Shown: positions 54,210 to 64,000 of the stretch, one piece after another
Layout: every line of letters begins with the position of its first letter
How positions within the stretch are numbered: position 1 is the stretch's first letter
Assembly: GCA_032717465.1 (NCBI GenBank)
Contig: CM064658.1
Location: 9,279,391-9,343,390, forward strand
From: Coenobita brevimanus
Taxonomy: Eukaryota; Arthropoda; Malacostraca; Decapoda; Coenobitidae
Direction: 5' to 3'
DNA: 64,000 nucleotides
Position numbers and translations under genes: made by a program
Notes under the pieces: model-generated
The model's input: only the letters and a program-made list of their open reading frames with translations
What the model was told of the DNA's origin: nothing
Database searches by the model: none

Positions 54210-55179
54210 CTTCGGCATATGGAGGATTCACTGGTGTCAGAAGTACACGGTGAATTTCTAAAGGCAATATTTGTGTGGAATCCACTTTCTGTTAACTGTA
54301 TCGTGAAGGGCACACATGGAGGCAGTGCGATAGTAATCCCTTGAACTTTGCGCTATTCTTAGTCAATGACATTCGGAGAAAGGAGCTTGACGAAGGGTCG
54401 GGTGAGAATGGGATGTTATCCAGTTATCAGCAAATTGGCTGACTTGGCATTTCTATCAGTCTTGCCTACATATCTCTCTAAAGCGGAGATTTCCAACACT
54501 CTGAATATAAACTAAGAACGATGTAATCACTTGTAAGCGTAAGATAACCTCTGCTGTGTCCTGACTGTAAGATTCAACCACGGATATCTCAGTTGGTACC
54601 ATTTTGCTTGTTTAACCATGCCATTGAGTTTTCAGTTCACTTTTTTGGGTGTTGTTTTACGTGCATGTATCCCGTCTCTGTGTCAATTATTGGAGCTGTT
54701 AAAAACACATGTCTGACATGTTTTAATGGACGTTGCTTTGTTTCTCTCAAAGTAAGACGTTGATGGAGGACCATAAACATTACCGTATTTTGTCCAGGGA
54801 TGCGCGGAAAGGAAATGTTTGGGTACCAATGGTCAACAATATTTTTCTGTGCCTGTGTGTCTGTGGGTAGACATATGTATGTCCTTATTTGTCTGGGTGT
54901 AAGTGATTGTGCATGCGCGAGCGCCTGTTTGTCCATGTCTTTGATTCTTTATGTGTATCTGTCTCTATGTATGTCTGTACATGAGTGTTTGTTTTCCTCA
55001 GTCTCGTTCTTCCCCGTACGTGTATGTATTATTTATGTCTGTTGACGTTTCTGTGTCTATGTGTGCGTTTGTTTCAGTCTGAGTGTTTCTGTCTCTTTCT
55101 GTGTGTCTGTCTGCCTGTCTTCCTCAGTCTTGGGTGAATGCAAATTCAATTGTTCTGATGGGGAGATTGGTTGAGGTAC

Positions 55180-55180
<1 letters not shown>
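54210..55180. other. No supported gene; possible RT scrap
   Basis: 54345-54385 reads ALFLVNDIRRKELDEG, loosely like the RT 'LFxxxINDLxxG' strand, but it is too short and isolated to call. The rest has no recognised feature apart from 'tgtctgtctg' words. Confidence 0.4.
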
Positions 55181-55214
<34 letters not shown>

Positions 55215-55252
55215 TTCTACTAACTGAAAATAAGCTAAGAATGAAATACAAA

Positions 55253-55303
<51 letters not shown>

Positions 55304-55315
55304 GAGAGAGAGAGA
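55180..55315. repeat. (CT)n, (AC)n and (GA)n microsatellites
   Basis: CT at 55182-55211, AC at 55254-55297, GA at 55300-55314. Confidence 0.95.
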
Positions 55316-56078
55316 AAACGTTCTGGATTCTGTGTTAAGTAACTGATCTTCAGCTGAAAACAGAAAATGTCTGCCACTTTCAGACTCTCCCATTGCTGAA
55401 GGGAATTAACAGAATCGAACTTTTTTTTCTCGTTTCGTTATATTTTACTTTAACCTTCATTTTGTTCTAATTCGTTTAGGTTTTTCTTATCATGTTGGTT
55501 GGAAATGCTTTTGTTTTAATGTGGTTTTTATTTCTTGTGTGTATTGTCTTGATAGGGGGAACCAGTTATGTAAAATATGACGCTCTGCATTGATGATCCT
55601 TGTGTAGTAGAGGGGAGTTGATTTAACCTTTTATTTTTTTTAAATATATATTTCTGCATTTTTTATTACCTTCCTCTTTGTATGTACTGTACAGTATACT
55701 AATTTCTTGTATTTTCTAACCTTCCTCCTTCCCTCTTCCCTTACAGTTTCTCGTGCATCCTTCTCCTATCCCATCTTTCCTTCCTCAGTCCTTGTTTTCT
55801 CACAAGGCCTCTCCCAGTTCCCATTTTTCCCGTCTTTTTTTTTTTTTTTTCTGTCTCTGATTCTTATTTCTTCGTAATTTCTCTTCCATCCTCTTTTCCC
55901 TCATCAACCTTCCCTCCTTCCTTCCTTCTTTCCTTACTTCCTGTTTTCCAACCGTATTTCTCATGACTGGTTGTCTCCCACCCCACTTCCTACCTCCCCA
56001 CCTTCCTTTCTTCCTTCCTGATCAAAATCCTGACCCGTTTTTGGATGTAAAGAAAGGGAGAATAGGATTCTGAGGCAA

Positions 56079-56085
<7 letters not shown>
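55315..56085. other. No gene; T/C-rich tract
   Basis: 55700-56010 is dominated by 'ccttcctt' words, a pyrimidine tract like the one at 57.9-58.5 kb. Confidence 0.55.

Positions 56086-56087
<2 letters not shown>

Positions 56088-56114
<27 letters not shown>
56088..56114. repeat. (GA)n microsatellite
   Basis: About 13 GA units. Confidence 0.92.
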
Positions 56115-56117
<3 letters not shown>

Positions 56118-56118
<1 letters not shown>

Positions 56119-56545
56119 GTTAAACTATCAACAGCATGTCCAGTAAAATGGGCCACACAATCACTGACATATCAATGAAGCCCTGAGCTCTTGCTTTCAC
56201 CTCGCAGGCGTAACCATATGTATATATAAAAATAAAAAAAATAATTTGGTTTTACGCCAGGTATCCCCGAAGGGCTAAGGCGTTGCCTCTGGGTAGAGGA
56301 CTTTTGGATTGGAGCGTTTAGCATTTTATGACCGGATGCCCTTCCTGATGTCTACCAATGACCCTTGGGTGGATTCGATCCTCTGACCCTTCGGTCAGAG
56401 CGGAGCGCTCTAACCCACTCAGCCACGGCTGTTACATATGTGCATTAAATAAACTCTTTGCAGGTGCGCCGCACATACGCCTGTCAGTCAGTCCTTTGAC
56501 TGTGAAGTTGAAAAAGGAGTGCAAATCCCTTGCCATGTAATGTAC
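56118..56545 (-). repeat. Older dispersed repeat, split by a SINE
   Basis: Left part 56118-56221 (AAAATGGGCCACACAATCAC, 'atgaagccctgagctcttgc', 'ctcgcaggcgtaaccatatg') and right part 56435-56545 ('gtgcgccgcacatacgcctg', 'aaatcccttgccatgtaa') align in order with the uninterrupted copy at 61480-61690. On the minus strand, AAGGGATTTGCACTCC resembles a B-box, so a tRNA-derived origin is possible. Confidence 0.7.
56222..56434 (-). mobile_element. tRNA-derived SINE with target-site duplication
   Basis: On the minus strand the head is GCCGTGGCTGAGTGGGTTAG (A-box) with a B-box GGATCGAATCC at 56371-56381. The body contains CAGGAAGGGCATCCGGTCAT near 56335, and the tail is AT-rich (56222-56250). It is flanked by CATATGT on both sides (56215-56221 and 56435-56441), and it interrupts a repeat whose intact copy lies at 61.5 kb. 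The aagggcatccggt-type segment resembles a 3' tail found in RTE-associated SINEs of other animals, from memory and unchecked. Confidence 0.82.
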
Positions 56546-57900
56546 TTCTTCGTACATTCTTCATCCAACCAACTTGGTGCAATATAAGTTCCGTGGCGTC
56601 ATCAGCTTCCTCACCTCGCTTTCTCATACATTCATTTACCATATACCTGTACCCTTCATGGCCTACCATGGCTTAGCGCACTTTCATTCTCATTCACATA
56701 TACTCGTCTCGTCATTCTATCTTCACCCATTCTCCCCATAAGATCATATCGTCTAAGCACACTGTCTTTTGTCCTATTATCATCAGACTTCAAAAGTTCA
56801 CATTCTTACCAGTCACAACATTTCTTATAACAGCTCTACGCAGTTCACGCATTTTCCTCAACAGTCCCATTTCCACTGCTCGTACTCTTGATTTTTCATA
56901 CTCATGCGGTGGCTCAGTCGGTAGAGTTGGCCTGCAGTCATGATGGACCCGGGTTCAAATCCCGCTGAGGCAGGGAACAGTTTAAGGATTTGAATGTCAT
57001 AAAATCAGACTTTACTGATCTACCAGAAGGCCCGCTGACATGTTGTAAAAATACCCCCGCTAATACCAATACACCAGTCCTGTATGAGACAGTCCTAGCA
57101 TGTATTCAGTATGGACGGTGGGTGTTAGCGCCGAAGTGGTGACATGTAGAGGTGTGCGGTATGTAGGAGGACTACTGGGCATTGAAAGCAGGCTGTGAAG
57201 CCTATGGCCAGAGTCGGTCACATTAAAAAAAAAAAAAAACACCTCATCCATATGTTAATACAGGCACTGACACTTTAAGCATCCCTGTTGCAGCTTTCAT
57301 ACTCGGACCTTCAAAACATGAGCCAGCTTTCTTCTCTGTGGCACCCTACTCTCCACTTTTAATATAAATTTACCTCCCTTTTCTATTATTATTCAGACCT
57401 CTTCATTTACCAACAACTCTCAGTGAGAGCCGTTTCCTCTCTCACCAACCAAAACGTTAGTCTTATTTAAATTCACTTTCAAACCATTTCTCTCACAGAC
57501 ATCCACCAAACTCTGCGTCAGTCTTCGTAGCTCCTGTTCGTTATTATCAAGCAAAACAGTATCATCTGCATACGTCAGAATTAATGTATTCCACCTTTCT
57601 TTAACCATTAATTTTTATCCCCTCCTCTTTCCCGGGTTCGTTTTGTAGGTTTTCCTATAACCTCATCCATTCAAATATTGCATAGTCACGGATACATTGC
57701 GTACCTTATTCACTCTCCATCATAATGAACAGCTAAATTAGTCATCCACTTATCCTTACACATAATTCACAACCGTCTTAAATATACACAATATTCAACA
57801 GCTCTTCATCCAAACCATGCGTGCGTAAAATCTTCCTTAATCCTTCTCCATTCACCGTGTTATACGCTTGTTCCAGATCCATAAATGCCACTAATACCTA
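56545..57900 (-). pseudogene. RTE-like reverse transcriptase relic, split by a SINE
   Basis: Read from 57890 downward: AFMDLEQAYNTVNG (57885-57845), then stops, then TYADDTVLLDNNEQELRRL (57570-57515) and DVCERNGLKVNLNKTNVLV. Then VSVPVLTYG appears near 57275-57250, just before the SINE. After the SINE, YEKSRVRAVEMGLLRKM follows at 56900-56850, and GRMGEDRMTRRVYVNENES at about 56735-56680. The order is that of the 13.2-14.4 kb copy. The catalytic YADD survives in a local frame, but stops and shifts elsewhere make it dead. Confidence 0.82.
56906..57240 (+). mobile_element. tRNA-derived SINE with poly-A tail
   Basis: The tRNA-like head GCGGTGGCTCAGTCGGTAGA carries the A-box (56910-56925), and the B-box GGGTTCAAATCCC is at 56951-56963. 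The body runs to 57223 and is followed by about 16 A. CTCAT occurs immediately before the head (56901-56905) and just after the tail (57243-57247), a possible short duplication. It interrupts the RTE relic. A diverged copy lies at 2.2-2.5 kb. The acceptor stem does not pair, so it is not a tRNA gene. Confidence 0.85.
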
Positions 57901-58487
57901 ATAATCTTCCTCACATCCTTCCATCCTTCCTTCATTCGCACCCTCTTCCCTTTTGCATCAAAATTTCTCTTTCCATCTCCCTTCACCCTCTTCTTTCCTT
58001 CCTTCCTTCCTTCCTTCCCTTCCTATTCCCCTTTTCATCACAGTTTCCCTACTATCATCCTTCCTTCTTTTCTTATTCTACTCCTTAGCTTTCCTCACAG
58101 TTTCTCCCCTCATTCGTGCTTTTTCACTTCCATCTTCCATTCTCTTCGCTATTTCTTTTCTTCCTCCTCCTTTCACTTATCCTTTTTCCTCCCCTTTCCT
58201 TCTCTGTTTTCCATTTTTTTCTCCCATTTTACTCCATTCTTTATCTTTCTCACTCTTACTGATATCTCTCCATTTAAATTATTTTTCCTCGCCATTCACT
58301 CTCTCCTCTTCATTTTTCTTACTCTCCTTCCTTCATTCTTTGTAGCCTTCCTTCTCTTCTTTTCCATAATTTCTTTTCTGCAGTCATTCCTTCTATATTT
58401 TCCTCATTTCGTCTCTTACTTTTCCATTCCTTCTCTCATTTCCTCATTCGTTGTCTCCCTTCCTCTGCAATTCATCTTTTCTTCCTT
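57900..58487 (+). repeat. Pyrimidine-rich (TTCC)-type tract, left part
   Basis: Nearly all C/T with 'cttccttcc' words. Resumes after the Jockey copy at 60605-60800, so the element inserted into it. Leucine/serine-rich ORFs are composition artefacts. Confidence 0.8.
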
Positions 58488-60497
58488 CTCGGGCATGGAA
58501 GCATACATTCCTTTCTCATATCCTTTGACTAACGCAAGAAAGCCTTGGTTTAATCACGCTTGTTCTAATGCTGTCCGCAACAAGGAGAAGGCCTACAAAA
58601 GGTACCGGAGCCAACCCATCCCTGAATCACATCGTCTTTACGTTTCTGGCCGGAATCGTGCTAAGTCTGTTCTTCGCTCTACTAAAAATAATTTCATCCA
58701 TACTAAATGCTCTCAACTCTCCAACTCGAATTCTTCCCGCTCCTTCTGGCACCTTGCCAAAAATCTTTCTAACAACTTTACCTCATCATCCTTCCCTCCT
58801 CTTTTCTACTCTGATGGTTCTGTAGCTATTTCTTCTACTGATAAAGCAGATCTCTTTGCACAGACTTTCTCCTCCAATTCCACCTTAGACGATTCTGGTG
58901 CTGTTCCTCCATCACTTCCCCCCTCTGACATCCTCATGGCTGACATTAAAATTTCTTCTATTGATGTATTTTCTGCCATTACTGGCCTCAGTACTAACAA
59001 GGCATATGGGCCTGATGGGGTCCCTCCTGTTGTTCTCAAAAACTGTGCTTCTGTGCTTACACCCTGCCTAGGCAAACAATTTCGCCTTTGTCTGTCAACT
59101 TGTACCTTTCCTTCTTGCTGGAAGTTTGCTCTCATTCAGCCAGTCCCAAAGAAGGGTGACCACTCCCAACCCTCCAACTATCGTCCAATTGCTTTAACGT
59201 CCTGTATTTCAAAAGTTTTCGGGTCAATTCTTAATAAAAAAATTTTAAGGCATCTTTCCTATCACAACCTTCTTTCCGATCGTCAGTACGGGTTCCGTCA
59301 GGGACGCTCCACTGGCGATCTTCTCACCTACTTTTCAGACTCCTGGTCATCCTCCTTTCGGGACTTTGGCGAAAGCTTTGCCATTGCACTTGACATCTCA
59401 AAGGCTTTCGATCGAGTCTGGCATAAATCTTTAATTTCCAAACTGCCCTCCTACGGTTTCTATCCTTCTATCTGTACCTTCATCGCTAGCTTCCTTTCTG
59501 GTCGTTCTATAGCTGCTGTCGTAGACGGCCATCGTTCTTCTCCTAGATCTATCAACAGTGGTGTTCCTCAGGGCTCTGTCCTATCACCAACTCTCTTCCT
59601 TTTATTCATCAATGATCTTCTAAGCTGTACATCTAACCCTATCCACTCATACGCTGATGACTCCACCCTTCACCTTTCCATTCGGTTCCCGCAACGCCCA
59701 TCTCAACAGTTACTTCAAGAAACAAGGGATGAGGCTATGGCACACCTAATGTCTGACTTGGCTCATATCTCTGACTGGGGTAAAAATAATATGGTTGTCT
59801 TTAATGCTTCTAAGACTCAGTTCTTACACCTATCAACCCGACAAAATCTTCCACAAGTATACCCACTAATGTTTAATAATATTCAGATTAATCCTGCATC
59901 ATCCTTGAACATGCTTGGGGTTTCATTTTACTCGGGACTTATCTTGGAAAGATCATATTACATCTCTTGTAAAATCTGCTTCCAAGAGATTGGGTGTGCT
60001 AAGCCGACTCCGCTCTTTCTTTACTCCCTGCACAATTGTTGACTCTATACAGGGGTTTTATCCGCCCCTGTGTGGAGTACAACTCTCATGTGTGGGGAGG
60101 CTCCCCACATACAGCTCTTCTCAATAGGGTGGAGTCAAAGGCTTTTCGTCTCATTAACTCTCCTCCTCTTACTGACTCCCTTCAACCTCTGTCTCTTCGC
60201 CGCACTGTTGCATCTTTATCTCTTTTCTATCGCTACTTTAATGGTCACTGCTCCTCTGAACTGTCTGCTTGCATTCCTCCACCTCTACGACGGGCGCGTA
60301 GCACCCGTCTGGCAGCAAACTCTCATCCCTTTTCTGTCCAATTCTCTAATGCAAGAGTTAACCGTTACTCCCAGTCTTTCATTCATGCAACAGGTCAGCT
60401 CTGGAACTGTCTCCCTCTGTCTGTATTTCCTTCTGCCTATGATCTCCAGTCTTTCAAACGCAGTGTGTCCAGGCATCTCAAAATGATCGGATCTTGA
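58488..60497 (+). pseudogene. Jockey-like reverse transcriptase with two +1 frameshifts
   Basis: Open from the truncation point through the RT, with [39 protein letters not shown] and YADD (59648-59659) all present. An extra T at about 59928 ('ttcattttactc' against 'ttcatttactc') shifts the frame. An extra base at about 60025 ('actccctgc' against 'acccctgc') shifts it again. The remaining C-terminus at 60036-60497 matches the family to its stop. Lacking the endonuclease, it could not mobilise itself anyway. Confidence 0.93.
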
Positions 60498-60601
60498 ATT
60501 TGGCTCTCTATTGTATTTTGTTTTTCTCTTGGAGGGAACTGTTACTGCGGGCTCATGGCCTTTGGTTCCTTCTTCCTCGCATAAGAAAAAAAAAAAAAAA
60601 A
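58488..60601 (+). mobile_element. 5'-truncated Jockey-like LINE, near-identical to 39.7 kb copy
   Basis: Begins CTCGGGCATGGAAGCATACA, matching 40947 of the full copy, so the endonuclease is missing. Carries the RT, C-terminus, 3' UTR hairpin (60530-60576) and a poly-A tail (60585-60601). Most 60-base lines match the full copy with zero to two differences. Confidence 0.93.
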
Positions 60602-60812
60602 GTATTCGCCCTTCCTTTTTATGTTCATTTCTTCCTTGCTTCCCTGCATCCGCCGTGAATCCTCCTTCCGCCCTCATTTCTTCCTCATGCTTCCTTTGTT
60701 AATTTCATCTAGTCTTCCTTCCTCCCTCTCTCATTATTCCCTCCTCTCTCTTCTCTTTCCCTCACATCCATCTCCTTTCCCTCTCATGTCCTTACATTCA
60801 GTGTGGGTACAT
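60602..60812 (+). repeat. Pyrimidine-rich tract, right part
   Basis: 'cttccttcctccctctctc'-type sequence continuing the tract at 57.9-58.5 kb. Confidence 0.72.

Positions 60813-60888
<76 letters not shown>
60813..60888. repeat. (TCTG)n-(TC)n microsatellite
   Basis: About 6 TCTG units then about 25 TC units. Confidence 0.96.
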
Positions 60889-60893
<5 letters not shown>

Positions 60894-61310
60894 TACGGGT
60901 ATAGGTTTCAATAAGGTCATCATGAGACTGTCTTGGAGTATGGGGTACAGGTTTGGAGGCCTTGTGTCGTGTGTACTGCCTCTGATGCTACTCTTGGTTG
61001 CACTCTGTCCACTATAACTTGGCCTGTAATGACATCTCTCCGTCTTGAATGCTGTGACAGAAAAGATTAACAATAGAATAGTGTTAGTCGCGAAGAAATG
61101 GTTTGCAAATATCAAATAGCCGTAGTACTGTCTCATTCAGCTATTGAGCTAGGGATATGGCCGTAAAAGACCCAGTGGGAAGGAGTGTCATATGCTAAGG
61201 TCATGCTAAGGAGATATTGTCTGTAGTGGTCTCATGCACGTCATAGCTACCCACTGCTATAAATGAACAGTGCTGTGAAGGACTTAACGATCCTTACTTT
61301 TCTTTCTTCA
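60889..61310. other. No gene recognised
   Basis: Unique-looking sequence with no recognised domain. Confidence 0.5.
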
Positions 61311-61336
61311 CCTCTCTCTCTCTCTCTCTCTCTCTC
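61311..61336. repeat. (CT)n microsatellite
   Basis: About 13 CT units. Confidence 0.9.
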
Positions 61337-61469
61337 AAAATGTCTAAAGAAGACTTTGGAATTCTCAAAGACTTGAATAATTTTCATATCATCATCGTCG
61401 TCTCGACCCCTGTTTTCATGCACAAGTGGGGAGAGGTAAAAGTCAAAAAGTACGAGGAAAAATGGTAAT

Positions 61470-61690
61470 GGGACAACAAATGAGAAGAACGCACAATGAA
61501 ATGGGCCTCACGCTCATTCACCCACCACTGAAGCCCCTGGAATCCTGCCTGCATCTAACAGGCGTAGCCATCCACACATACTGTATGTTAGCTTCATAAT
61601 ACCCTATCACATATAGCCAGTCCGGCGACTGTCTAGTTAAAAAACTGGAATCAAACCCTTGGCATTTTCACGCAAGTAAAATTATTTTTA
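61470..61690 (-). repeat. Uninterrupted copy of the 56.1-56.5 kb repeat
   Basis: 'gaaatgggcctcacgctcat', 'tgaagcccctggaatcctgc' and 'caggcgtagccatccacaca' match the left part at 56.1 kb. 'catatagccagtccggcgac' and 'aaacccttggcattttcacg' match the right part at 56.45 kb. The minus strand carries GGGTTTGATTCCAG, a reasonable B-box. Confidence 0.68.
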
Positions 61691-61951
61691 TATAATGATG
61701 ATGCCTGGACAGGTGGTAATGATATTAAACTATTGATCAGAACAGCTGTTACAAACTAACTCATTTTTATAGAGTGAGTGGAATAGTTTATCCCCCAAAA
61801 TGCAGTACAGACACATTTAAACCAGGCTAAATCAGCACTTCTTACCGACTAGTATATTACAACTCACCAAGCGTGATGTGCACGTTTAGGAAAAATTATA
61901 TGTCTGACATTTCAATTACTGACTCGTTACAGATAAATTACTATCTGTATC

Positions 61952-62111
<160 letters not shown>

Positions 62112-62117
<6 letters not shown>

Positions 62118-63598
62118 GATATGGATATCAGCTGTGAGATTGATACGTGACCTGACGTTCGCTGAGGGAGAAAGGTATGAACACTGGGTATGAATTTACC
62201 CTTCCACAGGTACGTACTGTACATCTCGATTTACACGAGTTTAAATTTCGTTTTTGAAATAACACGATGTGAAAAATCCTTTTTTATTACAATACACATT
62301 TTTCATAAAATTACACGATTTAAGAAAAAGGGAGTCTCACGCCATGGGACATTTAATTTTGTGGCTACCAGAGGTCTCACACTGTCTTCCCACGCTGGTG
62401 GATTACACGCGCCGCCAAACACACATTCACTGTTGTACCCGCTTCGTGTCAACGTCACTGTGCAGCGTTACCAGTGTTTTACATTATTTTTTCGTTACCG
62501 AACATACCTTCGTTTGGTTCATCATAGCCTCCAAGCGTCCTTCTACCTCCCGGGTCAGTGGAAATGCGGTGCTGGTAGAGCTTCGATGCTACAACGAGAT
62601 GTTGAGGGAAAAACAGGAAAACCTCCCAGAACACCATACTAAACTTCTGTGAGAAGAGGAAGCCAGAGCCAACCGCCTGACGAGAGTCGGAGCAGGAGAC
62701 GGATTCGGACGTGTTGTTGTAATGTGAGCTGGCTGTGCCCATAGATATAAATATACCTGTGCCTTTTTCTGTCTGTGGCCTACAGTGTGTACCTAATTCA
62801 TGTGTAATTAAATGTATGGAATTATAGTATTGTTACAATTATGTATTACCACAATATTACTACAATATTATGTAAAGTCATATAACTATACCACAATTCT
62901 GTATTACCAGTATCATCATACAAGTTAGGTGAAATATTAGACATTACTAAAGGGATAACTCAATATGTAATGTATAACCTAGCAGTGTTACTATTGCACA
63001 ATTATATGCGTATGTCTGTTATACATACACATCTTACAAACTGTTATACAACAACCATTGCATTTATTCAAATATGTATACAACTTGTTTAAAATGTAAT
63101 ATTACTGGATAATTACTATTTACTATGAATATCATATGTATACAACATTATAATCAATATTATGTGCTAATAGATTAGCATGTGTCAATGATAATTGCTG
63201 TCGGAGGACCTTCAGCTGCGTGGACCGAGCAATGTTATGAGCCCATATTATATTTACAAATCATAATAGATAGATAGATAAACAGACAGATAGACAGCTC
63301 TATGCGAGCCTGGGAATGGGAAATGATCTTGCAAGTTAAACTGAGGAAAAGCTGACGACAGATTAGGAAGTAGCAAGTCAGGAGATGATGCAGTTAGTTT
63401 GTCAGCGAAACAGCAGGTGAACAAAGCCTAGTGACCATACACACACATACACACATACTCACACACAGGCTTCTAGAACTTTCCAACCACAGGGAACACA
63501 CGTGACACGACCCCTGTTTCACCAGAATTTAGGAAAGAGAGCTCAGAAGAAGAGAGGCCATAGAATCGTCAGGTAGTGGGGAGAAAGGCTTAGCAACT

Positions 63599-63600
<2 letters not shown>
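62112..63600. other. No supported gene; possible Tigger-like end
   Basis: 62215-62330 has the repeated word 'gatttacacgag'/'aataacacgatg'/'attacacgattta', reminiscent of Tigger-type DNA transposon ends but unproven. ORFs at 62190-62652 have no recognised domain. 62780-63180 is AT-rich with loose 'tattaccacaat' repetition. GATA units lie at 63267-63298. Confidence 0.4.

Positions 63601-63603
<3 letters not shown>

Positions 63604-63631
<28 letters not shown>
63604..63631. repeat. (GA)n microsatellite
   Basis: About 13 GA units. Confidence 0.92.
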
Positions 63632-63635
<4 letters not shown>

Positions 63636-63672
63636 CAGGGAGACAGGGACTCTACTTATACTCACTCGTGTG

Positions 63673-63841
63673 GGGGCGCGGTAGCACAGTGGTAGCGCGC
63701 TGGACTTGTAATCGGGGGATTGCAAGTTCGAGCCTCGCCCGGGCTGCCGTGCCCGGAGGGGTAGCTCCCTCCTGTAACCCTAGCGGGGCTATACTGTATA
63801 GTCCAATACAGGGCTTAGCTCGGGGGAACTCCATTTCTCCC
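63673..63841 (+). mobile_element. tRNA-derived SINE with 15 bp target-site duplication
   Basis: Head GGGGGCGCGGTAGCACAGTG, with the A-box around AGCACAGTGGTAGCGCGC (63683-63700) and the B-box GTTCGAGCCTC (63726-63736). A seven-base anticodon-loop-like CTTGTAA suggests a tRNA ancestor. The body ends near 63841. It is flanked by ATACTCACTCGTGTG (63658-63672) and ATACTCACTCATGTG (63842-63856), identical at 14 of 15 positions. No poly-A tail. A near-complete duplication implies a recent insertion. Confidence 0.85.
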
Positions 63842-64000
63842 ATACTCACTCATGTGTGAGAGACTCTGTTAATATTTCCAAGACAAATAAAAATAGTCCC
63901 ATACTATTTTTTACCTCTCCTGTCATTGCATGACAAAAGGGAACCAAGATTTTCTACATACAAATCTACTCACTTATAACAACCGCTCGTCCACAAGTCT

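Noticed and set aside
54345..54480. RT relic with LFLVNDI-like strand
   Set aside because: Only one short weak motif, with no second block in order.
56909..56963. tRNA gene at the SINE head
   Set aside because: A- and B-boxes are present but the acceptor stem does not pair and a SINE body with poly-A follows. The same reasoning applies to the heads at 4.2, 16.1, 18.3, 29.2, 45.4, 56.4 and 63.7 kb.
62190..62652. Two overlapping ORFs of 150 and 127 codons
   Set aside because: Different frames of the same DNA, with no recognisable domain and no homologous copy in the window.

Overview
This 64 kb window looks like repeat-packed, non-genic DNA from an arthropod, most likely a decapod crustacean. 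The reasons are very dense dinucleotide and trinucleotide microsatellites, several clades of LTR-less retrotransposon, tRNA-derived SINEs, foldback elements and TTAGG-type telomere-like units. The decapod call is an inference. I could not support a single host protein-coding gene, functional tRNA or rRNA. Nearly all coding sequence is reverse transcriptase (RT) from non-LTR retrotransposons. One 100-base N gap lies at 4991-5090.

Layout. 0-9 kb: an RTE-like RT relic at the left edge (-), a diverged SINE (-), a SINE between two (TA)n tracts, a 3' fragment of a Jockey-like LINE (-), and a weak RT relic. 8.8-12.05 kb: a degenerate array of about 145 bp units rich in GGTCA motifs, split by a 2.3 kb RTE-like LINE. 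13.2-14.4 kb: a second, 5'-truncated RTE-like LINE (-). Its 3' tail is shared with short dispersed repeats at 25.4 and 46.7 kb. 15-22.8 kb: microsatellites, SINEs, a Jockey 3' relic, a symmetric trinucleotide array, a 117 bp tandem pair, and two degenerate minisatellites. 24-30 kb: foldback copies, a CR1-like fragment, G/A-rich tracts and a 13-unit 45 bp minisatellite beside a SINE. 30-33.9 kb: little recognisable. 33.9-37.6 kb: C-rich arrays interrupted by a 95 bp Jockey tail, then large compound microsatellites.

38.9-43.9 kb holds the clearest structure. A CR1-like RT relic (-) is split by a 3.3 kb Jockey-like LINE (+) whose endonuclease-RT ORF (about 1000 codons) is intact; both junctions can be placed to the base. 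45-52 kb: SINEs, foldback copies, a long palindrome with TTAGG units, and an RTE relic. 52.6-54.2 kb: a broken Jockey copy carrying a palindromic MITE-like insert. 56.1-57.9 kb: two nested-insertion stacks (SINE in older repeat; SINE in RTE relic). 58.5-60.6 kb: a second, nearly identical Jockey copy killed by two +1 frameshifts. 61-64 kb: microsatellites, a second copy of the older 56 kb repeat, and a tRNA-derived SINE with clear target-site duplications.

The elements do not form a pathway. They record successive insertions: CR1-like and RTE relics are oldest, then SINEs, then Jockey-like copies. The main leads are a shared LINE/SINE 3' tail, a conserved hairpin in the Jockey 3' UTR, and a very numerous, apparently undescribed foldback repeat. 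All calls rest on reading by eye, with no database search.
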